A DNA stretch of 15,800 bases from Thermoleophilaceae bacterium (GTDB taxonomy: Bacteria > Actinomycetota > Thermoleophilia > Solirubrobacterales > Thermoleophilaceae), in contig JACCSF010000226.1 of the NCBI GenBank assembly GCA_013813135.1, forward strand, positions 1 to 15,800, in the 5' to 3' direction. Positions within the stretch are counted from its first letter, which is position 1. Each line of letters begins with the position of its first letter. Positions 1 to 7,430 of this stretch are shown in pieces. Made by a program: the position numbers and the translations under genes. Under the pieces are notes generated by a model, which made no database searches, was not told the origin of the DNA, and saw nothing but the letters and a program-made list of their open reading frames with translations.

Positions 1-1
1 G

Positions 2-904
2 TCGAAGTCCGCGCGCAACGTGTTCATCGCGCCGTGGATCCGTGGCGCCGCCGCCCTGGTGCACGACGAGCGCTTCGATCCCGCCCAGCGCCTGGACGTG
101 CTCGAGAGCGAGTCCGTCGACGTGCTCTGCATGGCGCCGACCGAATACCGGGTGATCGCCAACCGGGCGCAGCCGCGCCCGCTGCCGGCGCTGGGCGGGC
201 TCCTCGCCGCCGGCGAGGCGCTCGACCCCGAGGTGCTCGCCACCTGGCACGAGGCCACGGGCCTGTGGATCCGCGACGGATTCGGGCAGACGGAGACCGG
301 CCAGCTCACGGGCCATCCGCCCGGCCAGCCGCCGCGCCCCGGCTCGATGGGGCGCCCGCTGCCGGGGGTCGGGCTGAGCGTGCGCGATGGCGAGCTGGTG
401 CTCGACCCCGCCAGCGACCCGACGTTCTTCCTGCGCTACCTCGGCGAGCCGCCGCATCTCGGCGCCTGGCACACCGGCGACCTCGTCCACGCCGACGAGG
501 AGGGCTTCCTGTTCTTCGAGGGCCGCTCGGACGACGTGATCGTCTCCGCCGGCTACCGGATCGGCCCGTTCGAGGTCGAGTCCGCGCTCGTGGCGCATCC
601 CGCGGTCGCCGACGCGGCGGCCGTGGCGGCTCCGGACGCCGAGCGCGGCAGCGTCGTGCGCGCGATCGTCGTGCTGAGCGACGGCCACCGCCCGAGCGAC
701 GACCTCGCCCGCGAGCTGCAGGACCACGTGAAGGCCGAGACCGCGCCGTACAAGTACCCACGGATCGTGGAGTTCGCCGCGGAGCTGCCGCGCACCGCGA
801 GCGGCAAGGTCCGGCGCGCGCAGCTGCGCGAAGCCGCGCCCCGACGCGGCGCGTGGGGGATAACCGCACCTGTCAAGGGGGCTGGCACGAGTACGCTCGG
901 CTCC
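2..904 (+). CDS. Acyl-CoA synthetase (AMP-binding), C-terminal part, 5' end outside the window
   Basis: The frame is open from the first base, so the gene begins upstream. The visible part is the C-terminal half of an ANL-superfamily adenylating enzyme, which activates a carboxylic acid with ATP and transfers the acyl group to CoA. Core motifs appear in the expected order: FGQTETG (about 282-302), HTGDL (about 472-486), GRSDDVIVSAGYRIGPFEVE (about 521-580) and LPRTASGKVRR (about 785-817), with the catalytic lysine codon at 806-808. The GYRIGPFEVE wording resembles medium-chain acyl-CoA synthetases (ACSM-like), but the substrate cannot be read from this part. Family similarity should end near position 850. 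No stop codon follows, and the frame continues into the aminotransferase; the end given here is simply the base before that gene's proposed start. A TAA lies one frame away at 861-863, directly after a run of five G (855-859), so the missing stop may be a one-base indel. Confidence 0.8.
870..897 (+). promoter_or_regulatory. Putative promoter of the aminotransferase (leaderless type)
   Basis: A -35-like CTGTCA (870-875), a 16-nt spacer and a -10-like TACGCT (892-897) precede ATG 905 by 7 nt. Transcription would then start at or within a base or two of the start codon. There is no Shine-Dalgarno sequence before this ATG, which fits a leaderless mRNA. The site lies inside the open frame joining the two enzymes and favours two separate genes. 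It is a pattern match supported by similar placement at four other genes here. Confidence 0.4.
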
Positions 905-2323
905 ATGAGCTCTGCCTCGCTTCGCTCGTCACCGGCTTCGCCTCGCGCCCTCCGCCCGGCCTCGATCGACCACGACCGCGTGATCGCCCTCACCGAGCGG
1001 GAGCGGACGGTCTACCGCGAGCGGACCGCCCGCTCGGGCGAGTACTTCCAGCGGGCCAGCGGCGTCATGCCGGGCGGCGTGCCGTCGCAGTTCCAGAAGA
1101 ACGACCCGTGGCCGGTCTACGTCGAGCGCGGCCGGGGCGCCCGCGTCTGGGACGTCGACGGCAACGAGTACCTGGACTTCCACAACGGCTTCGGCGTCAT
1201 GTGCGTCGGCCACGCCAACCCCGTCGTCGCCGCCGCCGTCAAGGCGCGCATGGACGAGGGCACCCACTTCGCCGCGCCCACCGAGGGCTCGATCGTCGTC
1301 GCCGAGGAGCTGCGCCGGCGCTGGGGGCTGCCGCAATGGCGCTTCACGAACTCCGGCACGGAGTCCACGATGGACGCGGTCCACCTCGCCCGCGGCTCCA
1401 CCGGCCGCGAGGTGATCGTCAAGATCGAGGGCAGCTACCACGGCCACCACGACGCCGTGATGGTCTCCGTCAAGCCGCCGCCCGCGCTGATGGGCGACCG
1501 CGACCGTCCGACGTCCGTCGCGTACGGGCTCGGCTATCCCGCCAACACCCCCGAGCTGACCCGCGTCGTCCCGTTCAACGACGCGGAGGCGCTCGCCTCC
1601 CTGCTCGAGGAGCTGCGCGGCCGGGTCGCCGGCGTGATCATGGAGCCGGCGATGATGAACATCAACATCGTCCCGCCCGTGGCCGGCTACCTCGAGCGCG
1701 TGCGCGAGCTGACGCGCGACCATGGCGCCGTGCTGATCTTCGACGAGGTCAAGACCGGCGCCGCGGTGGCCCCCGGCGGCGCGACCGAGCTGTTCGGCGT
1801 CACGCCCGACGTGGTCTGCCTCGCCAAGGCGATCTGCGGGGGCCTGCCCGGCGGCGCGATCGGGATGACCGCCGAGCTGGGCGCGCTGATCGCCTCGGGC
1901 CAGGTGCGCCAGCAGGGCACGTTCAACGGCAACCCGCTCGTGATGGCCGCCGCCGAGGCCACGCTCACCCGGGTCCTCACCGACGAGGGCTACGCGAAGC
2001 TGCACCGCCTCAACGAGGACCTGATGGCCGGTTGCGAGCGGGTGATCGCCTCCTACGGCCTGCCCGCCCACACCGTCGGCATGGGCTCCAAGGGCTGCGT
2101 GGTGTTCTCGACCGAGCCGGTCCGCGAGTACCGCGACTACCTGACGAAGGTCCACCACGAGCTGACCAACCTCGCGTGGCTGTACCACATGAACAACGGC
2201 ATCTTCATGACGCCGGGCGAGGACGAGGAGTGGACGCTGTCGGTGCTGCACGGCGACGAGGACCTGCGCCGCTACCTCGAGGTGTTCGATAGGTTCGCAC
2301 GCGACGTCACGTCCGCCGGCTGA
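905..2323 (+). CDS. Class III PLP aminotransferase, glutamate-1-semialdehyde aminomutase-like
   Basis: From ATG 905 this encodes 472 residues, normal for a class III (fold type I) aminotransferase. Visible landmarks are the SYHGHHD segment, the pyridine-nitrogen aspartate in FDEVKTG (D280), the Schiff-base lysine in LAKAICGGLPGG (K308) and GTFNGNPL near the C-terminus. This pattern is closest to glutamate-1-semialdehyde 2,1-aminomutase-like 'aspartate aminotransferase family' enzymes. A true heme-pathway role is unlikely to be decidable from sequence alone, because many actinobacterial paralogues act on other amino acids. The start was chosen because homology seems to begin a little downstream (IDHDRVIALTERER) and because a promoter-like -10 TACGCT lies 7 nt before this ATG. 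The upstream acyl-CoA synthetase frame runs straight into this gene, so an automatic caller would merge the two. The next gene starts 2 nt after the stop, suggesting one transcript. Confidence 0.85.
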   Translation: MSSASLRSSPASPRALRPASIDHDRVIALTERERTVYRERTARSGEYFQRASGVMPGGVPSQFQKNDPWPVYVERGRGARVWDVDGNEYLDFHNGFGVMCVGHANPVVAAAVKARMDEGTHFAAPTEGSIVVAEELRRRWGLPQWRFTNSGTESTMDAVHLARGSTGREVIVKIEGSYHGHHDAVMVSVKPPPALMGDRDRPTSVAYGLGYPANTPELTRVVPFNDAEALASLLEELRGRVAGVIMEPAMMNINIVPPVAGYLERVRELTRDHGAVLIFDEVKTGAAVAPGGATELFGVTPDVVCLAKAICGGLPGGAIGMTAELGALIASGQVRQQGTFNGNPLVMAAAEATLTRVLTDEGYAKLHRLNEDLMAGCERVIASYGLPAHTVGMGSKGCVVFSTEPVREYRDYLTKVHHELTNLAWLYHMNNGIFMTPGEDEEWTLSVLHGDEDLRRYLEVFDRFARDVTSAG

Positions 2324-2325
2324 GC

Positions 2326-2802
2326 ATGAAGTACCTGAAGATCTACCTCAACGACCACCTGATGGGCTCGACGACGGGGGTCGAGCTGGTCCGGCGGATC
2401 GCCGACGGGCACGAGGGCGAGGAGCTCGGCACGTTCGCCGCCGCACTGGCCGAGGAGATCGAGGCCGACCGCGACGCGCTGCTGGACATCATGCGCACGC
2501 TGGACGCCTCGCGAGACCAGGTCAAGGTCGCCGCGGGCTGGATCGCCGAGAAGGTCGGCCGCCTGAAGCTCAACGGCGAGCTGCGCGGCTCCTCCCCGCT
2601 CAGCCCCGTGGTCGAGCTGGAGGGACTCTCGATGGGCATCGAGGGCAAGCGGCTGCTGTGGGTCGCGCTCGCGGAGACCGAGGGCGTCGCGCAGCGCGTC
2701 GGCGCCGAGCGCCTGCAAAAGCTGATCGAGCGCGCCGAGCAGCAGCGCGAGGGCGTCGAGCGCCGGCGGCGCGAGGCCGCTCGCCGCGCCTTCACGGCGT
2801 AG
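2326..2802 (+). CDS. Conserved hypothetical protein, helical, 158 aa
   Basis: The product has 158 residues, no signal peptide and no membrane segment. The start lies 2 nt after the aminotransferase stop, so the two genes are very probably co-transcribed. The sequence reads as a bundle of amphipathic helices: YLNDHLMGSTTGVELVRRIA, an acidic helix (FAAALAEEIEADRDALLDIM), a central KVAAGWIAEKVGRLKLNG segment, and a long Arg/Glu-rich C-terminal helix that may be a coiled coil. I recall similar uncharacterised proteins in other actinobacteria, with the KVAAGW..EK.GRLKLNG core as the conserved part, but know no assigned function. A ferritin-like or DUF892-like four-helix bundle is a loose possibility, but I see no di-iron ExxH pair to support it. 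No function is assigned. Confidence 0.75.
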   Translation: MKYLKIYLNDHLMGSTTGVELVRRIADGHEGEELGTFAAALAEEIEADRDALLDIMRTLDASRDQVKVAAGWIAEKVGRLKLNGELRGSSPLSPVVELEGLSMGIEGKRLLWVALAETEGVAQRVGAERLQKLIERAEQQREGVERRRREAARRAFTA

Positions 2803-2803
2803 G

Positions 2804-2827
2804 CGCGCCCGCCCGGCTGCGGGCGCG
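2804..2827 (+). terminator. GC-rich hairpin after the 158-aa gene
   Basis: A perfect 9-bp inverted repeat, CGCGCCCGC (2804-2812) and GCGGGCGCG (2819-2827), flanks a 6-nt loop and starts 2 bp after the stop codon. No T-tract follows, as is common for terminators in high-GC actinobacteria. It probably ends the aminotransferase transcript. Confidence 0.6.
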
Positions 2828-2910
2828 TCGTCATCGGGGTCGAGACCGATGTCACATTCGAGGCCCTTCGCGCGAGGTGGGAGACGACCCCCCGAAGGAG
2901 GCGATGGAAC

Positions 2911-3120
2911 ATGAGGCATTCGCTGCGCCGCCGCCGCGCCGAGAGTCCACCCGCAGCGCCGACACGCGATGGCCGGCTAAGCGGCGTCCGAGCGCTGTCG
3001 CTCGACGACCACGAGCGCCCCAACCGCGAGGACTTGAACTACGGCCACACGATCTTCACCCGTGGCGTCGTGCCGCTGCCGCGGTTCCTGACGGGTAGGA
3101 AGACGCCGCCACGGGGCTGA
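2911..3120 (+). CDS. Small hypothetical protein, 69 aa
   Basis: A strong Shine-Dalgarno AAGGAGG (2895-2901) lies 9 nt before ATG 2911. The ATG at 2904 is only 2 nt from it and leads into a different, arginine-rich frame, so 2911 is preferred. The product is basic: an Arg-rich N-terminus (MRHSLRRRR) followed by a more protein-like stretch (LSLDDHERPNRED, then NYGHTIFTRGVVPLPRF). Third positions become strongly G/C in the second half, as expected for coding sequence here. There is no membrane segment or known motif. It follows the hairpin at 2804-2827 and so would need its own promoter, which I could not place. The call rests on the ribosome binding site and codon bias; it may still be chance. 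Confidence 0.45.
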   Translation: MRHSLRRRRAESPPAAPTRDGRLSGVRALSLDDHERPNREDLNYGHTIFTRGVVPLPRFLTGRKTPPRG

Positions 3121-3152
3121 GCCGCCGCGAGCGGGCGGGCGGGTCGGGCATC

Positions 3153-3330
3153 TCAGTCTCGGCGGGGCCAGCGGCCCTCGAGCGTGAGCGCCGCCAGCAC
3201 GTCCTCGTATGGCGTCTCCATCAGCGGGGTGTCGAAGCGGGGACCGCGCGCGAGGCTGGCGGGCGGGCACCGTGTAGCGGACCGAGACAGCGCCGGCGGG
3301 GCGCTGCAGCGCGTCCGCGACCGGTGGGGG
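3153..3330 (-). pseudogene. Possible decayed coding remnant, unidentified
   Basis: On the minus strand, ending at a TGA at 3155-3153, one frame reads PRFDTPLMETPYEDVLAALT then LEGRWPRRD, with natural composition and no stops. Just upstream a neighbouring frame reads VADALQRPAGAVSVRYTVPA, which also looks protein-like. The two would join through a frameshift near 3260-3275. No clear start codon or ribosome binding site was found and I do not recognise the family. It occupies most of the gap between the 69-aa ORF and adenylate kinase. It may be the tail of a degraded gene or a misread intergenic stretch. Confidence 0.25.
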
Positions 3331-3382
3331 GAAGGACGGGCGCAGCCGGCTCACCGGGCGATCATGCCCGAGCCGCCGAGGT

Positions 3383-3940
3383 TCAGTCGAGCGCGTCGCG
3401 GATACCCGCCTCGACGGCGTCTGGGTCCTGCGCGCCGTCGACGCGCCGCAGCAGCCCGCGCCGGCCGTAGTAGGCAACCAGCGGCTCCGTCTCGCGGTGG
3501 TAGACGCGCAGGCGCTCCCGGACCGTCTCGGGCCGGTCGTCCTCGCGGCCTTGTTGGCGGCCGCTGATCCGCTCCACGACCATCTCATCGGGCACGTCGA
3601 TGAGGATCGCGGCCGTCAGCTCGCGTGTGCGGTCCTCGAGCGCGCCGGCGAGCGCGTCCGCCTGCGCCACGGTGCGGGGGAAGCCGTCGAGCAGGATCGG
3701 TCGGCCGTCCAAGCTCACGATCGCGTCGCGCATCATCGCGACGATCAACTCGTCCGGCACGAGGTCGCCGCGATCCATGTACTCCGACGCGCGGCGCCCG
3801 AGAGAAGTGCCCGCCGCGCGCGCCACGCGCAGCAGGTCGCCCGTGGCGAGCGAGGCGAACCCGAGCTGGTCGCTGAGACGGGCCGCCTGGGTTCCCTTGC
3901 CGCTGCCCGGCGGCCCGAGCAGCGCAACGGTCTGTTCCAT
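3383..3940 (-). CDS. adk: Adenylate kinase, short-LID form
   Basis: Adenylate kinase converts ATP + AMP to 2 ADP in the cytoplasm. The 185-residue product has the P-loop GPPGSGKGT (residues 9-17), the AMP-site segment TGDLLR, the LLDGFPRT motif that binds AMP, and the arginine-containing ISGR segment followed by a very short LID (RQQGREDDRPETVRERL) without the zinc-finger-like insertion. Length and LID match the short actinobacterial form. The start is placed at the ATG giving MEQTVALLGPP; an in-frame upstream extension adds 17 residues that do not belong to the family. The gene stands alone here, not in the usual ribosomal-protein/secY operon, so it may be a second adk copy. It is divergent from the alpha/beta hydrolase across a 93-bp gap. 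Confidence 0.9.
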   Translation of the reverse strand: MEQTVALLGPPGSGKGTQAARLSDQLGFASLATGDLLRVARAAGTSLGRRASEYMDRGDLVPDELIVAMMRDAIVSLDGRPILLDGFPRTVAQADALAGALEDRTRELTAAILIDVPDEMVVERISGRQQGREDDRPETVRERLRVYHRETEPLVAYYGRRGLLRRVDGAQDPDAVEAGIRDALD

Positions 3941-3946
3941 CGGAAC

Positions 3947-3952
3947 ATCATC
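3947..3952 (-). promoter_or_regulatory. Possible -10 of adk, leaderless arrangement
   Basis: On the minus strand GATGAT (3952-3947) ends 6 nt before the adk ATG, the same spacing seen at four plus-strand genes in this window, and there is no Shine-Dalgarno sequence. The first base departs from the TAnnnT pattern and no convincing -35 was found, so this is the weakest of the set. Confidence 0.2.
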
Positions 3953-4021
3953 CCGCGCCGGGAGCCGCGCAGCACCGTCCAGTCGCTCCAACTCCCCTCA
4001 CGCGGATGTCTCAGACGCATC

Positions 4022-4027
4022 TAGGAT
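4022..4027 (+). promoter_or_regulatory. Putative -10 TAGGAT, leaderless start of the alpha/beta hydrolase
   Basis: TAGGAT lies 6 nt before ATG 4034 with no Shine-Dalgarno between, so transcription should begin at the start codon. The -35 region is weak. The placement is identical to that at 9384, 9846 and 11389. Confidence 0.4.
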
Positions 4028-4033
4028 TCGCCG

Positions 4034-4312
4034 ATGCTGCGCTCCTCGCCCGTCGACGGCTTCCGGCTCGCCTACGACCGCGAGGGTTCCGGGGTGCCCG
4101 TGGTCTTGCTCCACGGCTGGCCGGGCGACCGCGCGGACTACCGCGAGGTGACAGCACTGCTGAGCGACTCCGCCGACGTGGTCGTGCCCGACCTGCGCGG
4201 ATTCGGTGAGTCGGACAAGCATCCAGAATCCCCGGCGCGCGCCTACTCCGCGGCGGCGCAGGCGCGCAGCGTCATAGGGCTCATCGAGGAGCTCGACCTG
4301 CAGGCCCGGTGA
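4034..4312 (+). CDS. Alpha/beta hydrolase, N-terminal part (frameshifted gene)
   Basis: These 92 residues are the N-terminal third of an alpha/beta hydrolase: oxyanion-side motif VVLLHGWPGD (about residues 23-32) and DLRGFGESDK (about 53-62), both typical of the epoxide hydrolase/haloalkane dehalogenase branch. The frame stops at TGA 4310-4312, right where the next beta-strand and nucleophile elbow should follow. That missing part is found at once in the next frame, starting at 4309. The full span 4034-4911 is 878 nt, one short of a multiple of three, so a single base lost around the CCC run at 4305-4307 explains the break; with one extra C the text would read QAPVIGGYDVGS. Alone this fragment has no catalytic residue. 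It is either a true pseudogene or a consensus error. Confidence 0.75.
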   Translation: MLRSSPVDGFRLAYDREGSGVPVVLLHGWPGDRADYREVTALLSDSADVVVPDLRGFGESDKHPESPARAYSAAAQARSVIGLIEELDLQAR

Positions 4313-4911
4313 TCGGTGGCTACGACGTCGGCAGCCGCATCGCCCAGACGATCGCCCGCACGTCGCCCGACCTCCTCCGTGCGATCGTGGTCGCTCCACC
4401 GCTGCCCGGCGGCGGCGACAGGGTGCTGAGCGCCGACGCTCAGCGCGAGTTCTGGTACCAGGCCTTTCACCAGCTGGACATCGTCGATGAGATCATCGAC
4501 GGGAACCCGTCGACCGTGCGCGCCTACCTGCGGCACTTCTGGTCGCACTGGTCGGGACCGGCGTTCCACCGGACCGAGGCCGAGCTGGATCGCCTGGTGC
4601 ACGTCTACGGGGCACCGGGCGCATTCACCGCATCGATCGGCTGGTACCGCGCCGGCTCGGGAACGGTCGCCACAAGCCTCGCCGAGACCTCACCCGAACC
4701 CGACGACCGAATCGCCGTCCCCGCCACCATCCTCTGGCCGGAGCTCGACCCGCTCTTTCCCCAGAGCTGGGGCGACCGGCTGGGAGACTTCTTCAGCGCT
4801 GCCACCCTGCAAGCGCTGCCCGGCGTAGGCCACTTCTCCCCCCTCGAAGGACCGCAGGAGTTCGCCTCCGCGATCCGAGACGCGCTCAGCACCGGCCAGG
4901 CGCGCGACTAG
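4309..4911 (+). CDS. Alpha/beta hydrolase, C-terminal part with catalytic residues (frameshifted gene)
   Basis: The remaining 200 residues of the hydrolase begin at a GTG overlapping the previous stop (GTGA). The nucleophile elbow GGYDVGS (Asp codon 4324-4326) has aspartate rather than serine, as in epoxide hydrolases and haloalkane dehalogenases. The cap region has aromatic segments (FWYQAFHQ, IGWYRAG) that could supply the tyrosines used by epoxide hydrolases. A second acid lies in WPELDPLFP and the catalytic histidine in GVGHFSPLEGP. The GTGA overlap could in principle give translational coupling, but a hydrolase core split between strands would not fold normally, so a frameshift is the better reading. 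The stop TAG (4909-4911) overlaps the stop of the convergent regulator gene. Substrate is unknown. Confidence 0.75.
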   Translation: MIGGYDVGSRIAQTIARTSPDLLRAIVVAPPLPGGGDRVLSADAQREFWYQAFHQLDIVDEIIDGNPSTVRAYLRHFWSHWSGPAFHRTEAELDRLVHVYGAPGAFTASIGWYRAGSGTVATSLAETSPEPDDRIAVPATILWPELDPLFPQSWGDRLGDFFSAATLQALPGVGHFSPLEGPQEFASAIRDALSTGQARD

Positions 4912-7430
4912 CCGCCGAGATCCGCGGCGAGCGCCCGCGCCTCGGCCGCCGCTGCGAGGTTGCCCTTGCGTTCGTAGAGTCGCAGCGCCTGTTCCGCGGC
5001 GCCGGCTGCGGCTTCATGCCGGCCCGCCGCGGCGCGGACATGAGCGAGGCCGACGTGCGCATCGCCATGACGTCCCATGAACTCGCTCCGCGCCCCGATC
5101 GTCACCGACTCCTCGGCCAGCCGGAGTGCCTCCTCGGGCCGGCCGCACCGTGCGAGCACACGGGCGCGGACGTCTCTGCTCTTGATCTGCCACTCGACGT
5201 CGGACGGGGCCGGCACCTCGTCGATTGCGTTGGCCAGCGCGAGCGCGTCCTGGTCGCGCCCCTGATCCGCGACCGCTCGCGTGAGGCCGACCGCGACGTC
5301 CGCGAGGAGCCAGCGGTCGCCGATCTCGCCGAACGCCTCGCGGGCGGCGCGGAAGTCCCGCTCGGCGGCTACCGGGTCTCCTGCGAGCAGCTCGATCTCG
5401 GCGCTCAGCATGGCGTGCATCCCGGACAGCCACCTCAGGCCGAGGTCGCGGCTCAGGGCCCGGCTCTCGGCGATGCGCGCACGGGCCTCGCTGAATCGGA
5501 CCTGCATCGCCACGTGCGACGCGAGGAACGCCGACAGGCTCGCCTCGATCACGAGATCGCCCTCGAACTCGCCAATTGTCCGCTCGAGCCAGCCCAAGGC
5601 GTCCTCGGCGGGCGTTCGCCCGTATAGGAGGCACCAGGCCTGCGCCCCTAGGCACCAGGACTCCTCTCGGCGCCCACCTGCGCGGCGGGCGTGCCCCGCG
5701 GCGCGCCGTGCTGCGTCCGCCGCGGCCTGCAGCCTGCCCGTCATCCAGTTCACATCCGACGCGAGGATCCAGGCTCGAGCGAGCCCGGCGTCATCGTCGA
5801 GCTCGCCGAGCACCTCGACCGCGCGGTGCGCATCCGCGGCCAGGCTGTCGAGGTTCACGCCCTCCGGGCGCACATACATCTGCACGTGCCCGCGCTTGAC
5901 GATCGCGCGCCACTCGACGCCGCGCTCGCGGGAGGCGCGTGCCCGATCGATGGCGTCCGCAAGCAGCGCACTCGCCCGCTCGGGCTCTCCGATCTCGAAC
6001 AGCGCGTAGCCTAGATCTGGTTGCAGCTGGAGCCGGGCCGGATCGTCGGCAGGCAGCAGAGAAGCCGCGCGAGCGAGCAGACCGGCCGAAGCGGGCATGT
6101 CTCCGCGGAGGAACGCGCGTCGACCCGCCACGGCCAGGCGATCCCCGCCGCGCCTGGCCAGCGCTTCGTCGCCGATGAGCCCGATCTCGGCCCGGCAGCG
6201 GAACGCCTGCTCGAGGTGATACCCGACTATCTCCTCTGCAGCCTCCGCCGCTGCCCCGCGTTCGAGCCAGTCGGCGAAGCGCTCGTGCAGCGCGCCTCGC
6301 AGGCGCGTGGGAATGGCGCGGTAGGCGGCCTGCTGAATCAGCACGTGCCGGAACCGGAACACGTCGGTAGTCGGCGAGTGAGGCGGTCCCACGAGCTCCT
6401 TGCGGACGAGGGCCCCGATGTGGCGCTCGGCGAACTGGCGGGCGTCCTCGGGAAGCAGGTGGATCGCCGCCTCGAGCGGGAACTCTCTGCCGACGATCGC
6501 GGCGCGCTCGATCACCGCCCGCTCTCCCGGGCCGAGCCGATCGAGCCTCGCGGCGAGAACCGCCCGAATCGTGGGTGGGATCGGAAGCTCCTCCGGCGGC
6601 CCGCCTCGCTCGGCCAGCGACGCCAGCAGCTGCTCGAGGAACAGCGGGTTCCCATCGGCGGCCTCCAGGAGCCGCAGCCGAATCGGCTGGTCGAGGCGCC
6701 CGTAGCGCCGGCCGATCAACGCCTCGCACTCGTCATCCGAGAGCGGCTCGAGCAGAAGCGAGCCGGCGTTCGGCTTGCCGCCACCCCACGCCGGCCGCCG
6801 CTCGAGCAGCTCCGGACGGGCCAGGCAGAGGACGAGGATTGCGGCAGCGCGCCCGCGATCGGCCAGATACTCGACGAAGTCGAGCAGGGTGGGCTCGGCC
6901 CAGTGGAGATCCTCGAAGAGAAGTAGGAGCGGGCTTTCGCCGGCGATGACCTCGAACACGCGCCGGAAAGCCCAGAAGATCTCTTCCCGGCTGCTCGACA
7001 CCTCGGCGGCGCCGATCGCCTCGCTCACGCGCGCGGCGATGACACCTGCCTGCTCCTCCGTGGCGAGGAGCGCCGAGACGCCACCGATGCCGCCGAGCTG
7101 AGCGATCATCTGCCGCAGCGGCCAGAATGTGACGCCCTCGCCATAGGGTAGGCAGCGGCCGGCGAGCACGGTGGCCTCGTCGCCAACCGAAGAGGCAACC
7201 TCCCGCCCAAGCCTCGACTTGCCGATTCCCGGTGGACCGAGGACCGTGAACAGGTGCAGGGTGTGCTCACGGGCCGCGCGCTCGAACGCCTGGCGGAGCT
7301 GCGCGACCTCGGCCTCGCGGCCGATCATCGGCCCGGCGACGGATTCAGCCAGAGGTGGCGGCTCCGCCTCGAGCTGAACCAGCCGCCATGCACCGGCGCC
7401 CGAGTCGCCGGCCGGCTCCGGCGCTGGCAA
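4908..7430 (-). CDS. STAND/AAA ATPase and TPR part of a BTAD regulator (frameshifted)
   Basis: This frame is the downstream two-thirds of a large regulator. The displayed TTG start is unlikely to be real; the upstream frame 7345-8697 holds the missing N-terminus and overlaps it by 86 bp. Numbered from that TTG, a linker is followed by MIGREAEVAQL, Walker A GPPGIGKS (65-72), Walker B LLLLFED (168-174) with the HWAEP extension, a winged-helix-like section, then TPR-like alpha-helical repeats to the C-terminus (e.g. LAEESVTIGA, AEQALRLYERKGN). This is the AAA_16 plus TPR layout of LuxR/AfsR-type and cyclase-type STAND regulators, which use ATP-driven oligomerisation to gate the output domain. 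The full span 4908-8697 is 3790 nt, one more than a multiple of three, which fits one inserted base. The stop overlaps that of the convergent hydrolase. Confidence 0.8.
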   Translation of the reverse strand: MPAPEPAGDSGAGAWRLVQLEAEPPPLAESVAGPMIGREAEVAQLRQAFERAAREHTLHLFTVLGPPGIGKSRLGREVASSVGDEATVLAGRCLPYGEGVTFWPLRQMIAQLGGIGGVSALLATEEQAGVIAARVSEAIGAAEVSSSREEIFWAFRRVFEVIAGESPLLLLFEDLHWAEPTLLDFVEYLADRGRAAAILVLCLARPELLERRPAWGGGKPNAGSLLLEPLSDDECEALIGRRYGRLDQPIRLRLLEAADGNPLFLEQLLASLAERGGPPEELPIPPTIRAVLAARLDRLGPGERAVIERAAIVGREFPLEAAIHLLPEDARQFAERHIGALVRKELVGPPHSPTTDVFRFRHVLIQQAAYRAIPTRLRGALHERFADWLERGAAAEAAEEIVGYHLEQAFRCRAEIGLIGDEALARRGGDRLAVAGRRAFLRGDMPASAGLLARAASLLPADDPARLQLQPDLGYALFEIGEPERASALLADAIDRARASRERGVEWRAIVKRGHVQMYVRPEGVNLDSLAADAHRAVEVLGELDDDAGLARAWILASDVNWMTGRLQAAADAARRAAGHARRAGGRREESWCLGAQAWCLLYGRTPAEDALGWLERTIGEFEGDLVIEASLSAFLASHVAMQVRFSEARARIAESRALSRDLGLRWLSGMHAMLSAEIELLAGDPVAAERDFRAAREAFGEIGDRWLLADVAVGLTRAVADQGRDQDALALANAIDEVPAPSDVEWQIKSRDVRARVLARCGRPEEALRLAEESVTIGARSEFMGRHGDAHVGLAHVRAAAGRHEAAAGAAEQALRLYERKGNLAAAAEARALAADLGG

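Noticed and set aside
882..896. TGGCACGAGTACGCT as a sigma-54 (-24/-12) promoter
   Set aside because: The GG-to-GC spacing is one base too short and the -12 element is poor; actinobacteria generally lack sigma-54.
929..2251. Long minus-strand open frame opposite the aminotransferase
   Set aside because: It is a shadow produced by high GC and codon bias; the text is His/Asp/Val-rich low-complexity and the plus strand has an unmistakable aminotransferase.
3030..3039. GTTCAAGTCC on the minus strand as a tRNA T-arm
   Set aside because: The flanking bases cannot form the T-stem, and no acceptor stem or anticodon arm can be built around it.
5281..6926. Several plus-strand open frames within the STAND regulator
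   Set aside because: Antisense shadows; the minus-strand frame has Walker motifs and TPR-like repeats.
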